This document shows, in pieces, positions 5,717 through 6,224 of a DNA stretch of 6,224 nt (its first letter is position 1; every line of letters starts with the position of its first letter). The position numbers were made by a program, and so were the translations under genes. The notes below the pieces were generated by a model. It was not told the DNA's origin, ran no database searches, and saw only the letters and a list, made by a program, of their open reading frames with translations. The DNA comes from Rhodospirillales bacterium (GTDB lineage Bacteria; Pseudomonadota; Alphaproteobacteria; UBA828): positions 1 to 6,224 of the forward strand of contig JAPOPO010000492.1 of the NCBI GenBank assembly GCA_026712885.1. Reading direction: 5' to 3'.

Positions 5717-6224
5717 ACGATGATGCGCCCACGGTGCTCGTCGTCGGCGCGGGCCCGGCGGGAACACGGGCGGCGGAGACGCTGGTCGCGCATGGCGTCG
5801 CACCCATCGTGGTCGACGAAGGCGCGCGCAGCGGCGGCCAGATCTATCGCCGGCCGCCGAAGGGATTCAAGCGGCCGGCTGCTGCGCTCTACGGCTTCGA
5901 GGCGCGCAAGGCTGAGGCCGTGCACGGGGCGCTCGACGGCCTGCGGGAGCGGATCGACTATCGCCCGGGCACCCTGATCTGGAACATCGAGGGCGGCGTC
6001 GCCCATGCGCTCGGGGCGGAGGGCGTCGAGCGGATCGCGTTCGACGCGCTGATCCTCGCCACCGGCGCCATGGATCGGGTGATTCCCTTTCCGGGCTGGA
6101 CGCTCCCCGGCGTGTTCACCATGGGCGGCTCGCAGGTCGCGCTGAAGGCGCAGGGCTGCGCCATCGGCGATCCGGTGGTTTTCATGGGCACCGGGCCGCT
6201 GCTCTACCTCGTCGCTTACCAGTA
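5713..6224 (+). CDS. FAD/NAD(P)-binding oxidoreductase, HcnB-like subunit (5' part, cut by window end)
   Basis: First 170 codons of a flavoprotein that runs off the right edge. Seen: Rossmann motif VLVVGAGPAGTRAAE with G12-x-G14-x-x-G17, the acidic end of strand two VVDEG (D35/E36), SGGQIYRRPP (40-49), which is typical of the HcnB, opine oxidase and sarcosine oxidase alpha family, the ATG motif LILATGAMDR (113-122), FPGWTLPGVFTMGGSQVALK (126-145), and the start of a second nucleotide-binding fold VVFMGTGPLL (G159, G161). Such proteins are usually about 400-480 residues and work with the small (2Fe-2S) subunit encoded just upstream and a DAO-type catalytic subunit, passing electrons from an amino acid or amine. 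Start: TTG 5713, overlapping the upstream stop as TTGA, with a good ribosome binding site. Substrate cannot be told from this part. Confidence 0.88.
   Translation, partial: MNDDAPTVLVVGAGPAGTRAAETLVAHGVAPIVVDEGARSGGQIYRRPPKGFKRPAAALYGFEARKAEAVHGALDGLRERIDYRPGTLIWNIEGGVAHALGAEGVERIAFDALILATGAMDRVIPFPGWTLPGVFTMGGSQVALKAQGCAIGDPVVFMGTGPLLYLVAYQ

Overview
The window is GC-rich, with coding sequence strongly biased to G/C at third positions. Its gene complement (an HAMP sensor kinase, an HpnB-type hopanoid-associated glycosyltransferase, a periplasmic gamma-glutamyltransferase, a split HcnA/HcnB-like dehydrogenase) fits an alphaproteobacterium, probably of a Rhodospirillales-like group. That placement is inferred from recognised protein families only; no similarity search was run.

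Layout. 23-1465 (+) encodes a complete or nearly complete two-TM sensor histidine kinase whose frame stays open to the left edge. It converges, across 22 bases, on a gamma-glutamyltransferase gene (ggt, minus strand, 3266-1488). The longest open frame of ggt runs on to 3362, but its first ~25 codons are only the antisense of a tRNA gene, so the usable start is a GTG at 3266. A canonical tRNA-His(GTG), with encoded G-1, C73 and CCA, lies at 3284-3361 (+), diverging from ggt. Bases 3363-3651 hold no convincing gene. They contain several short hairpins, a weak promoter-like pair, two tiny ORFs and a long near-perfect inverted repeat (3576-3630) just before the next gene. That gene, 3652-4071 (+), is a small RsbW/SpoIIAB-like GHKL ATPase without a visible antagonist or phosphatase. 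A 104-base spacer with a second long inverted repeat (4088-4158) precedes hpnB (4176-5339, +). After 59 bases comes a two-gene unit: a small (2Fe-2S) protein (5399-5716) overlapping by four bases (TTGA) the start of an FAD/NAD(P)-binding oxidoreductase (5713 onward), which is cut by the right edge.

How the genes fit together. Only the last pair looks like one functional complex: the iron-sulfur and FAD subunits of an HcnAB-type amino-acid or amine dehydrogenase, whose catalytic DAO-type subunit would be expected beyond the right edge. The kinase, ggt, tRNA, RsbW-like ATPase and hpnB look like independent transcription units. I do not see a clearly new multi-gene system. The most unexplained structure is non-coding: the two branched inverted repeats in front of the RsbW-like gene and hpnB. 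Neither downstream repeat is followed by a T-run, so neither looks like an ordinary terminator.
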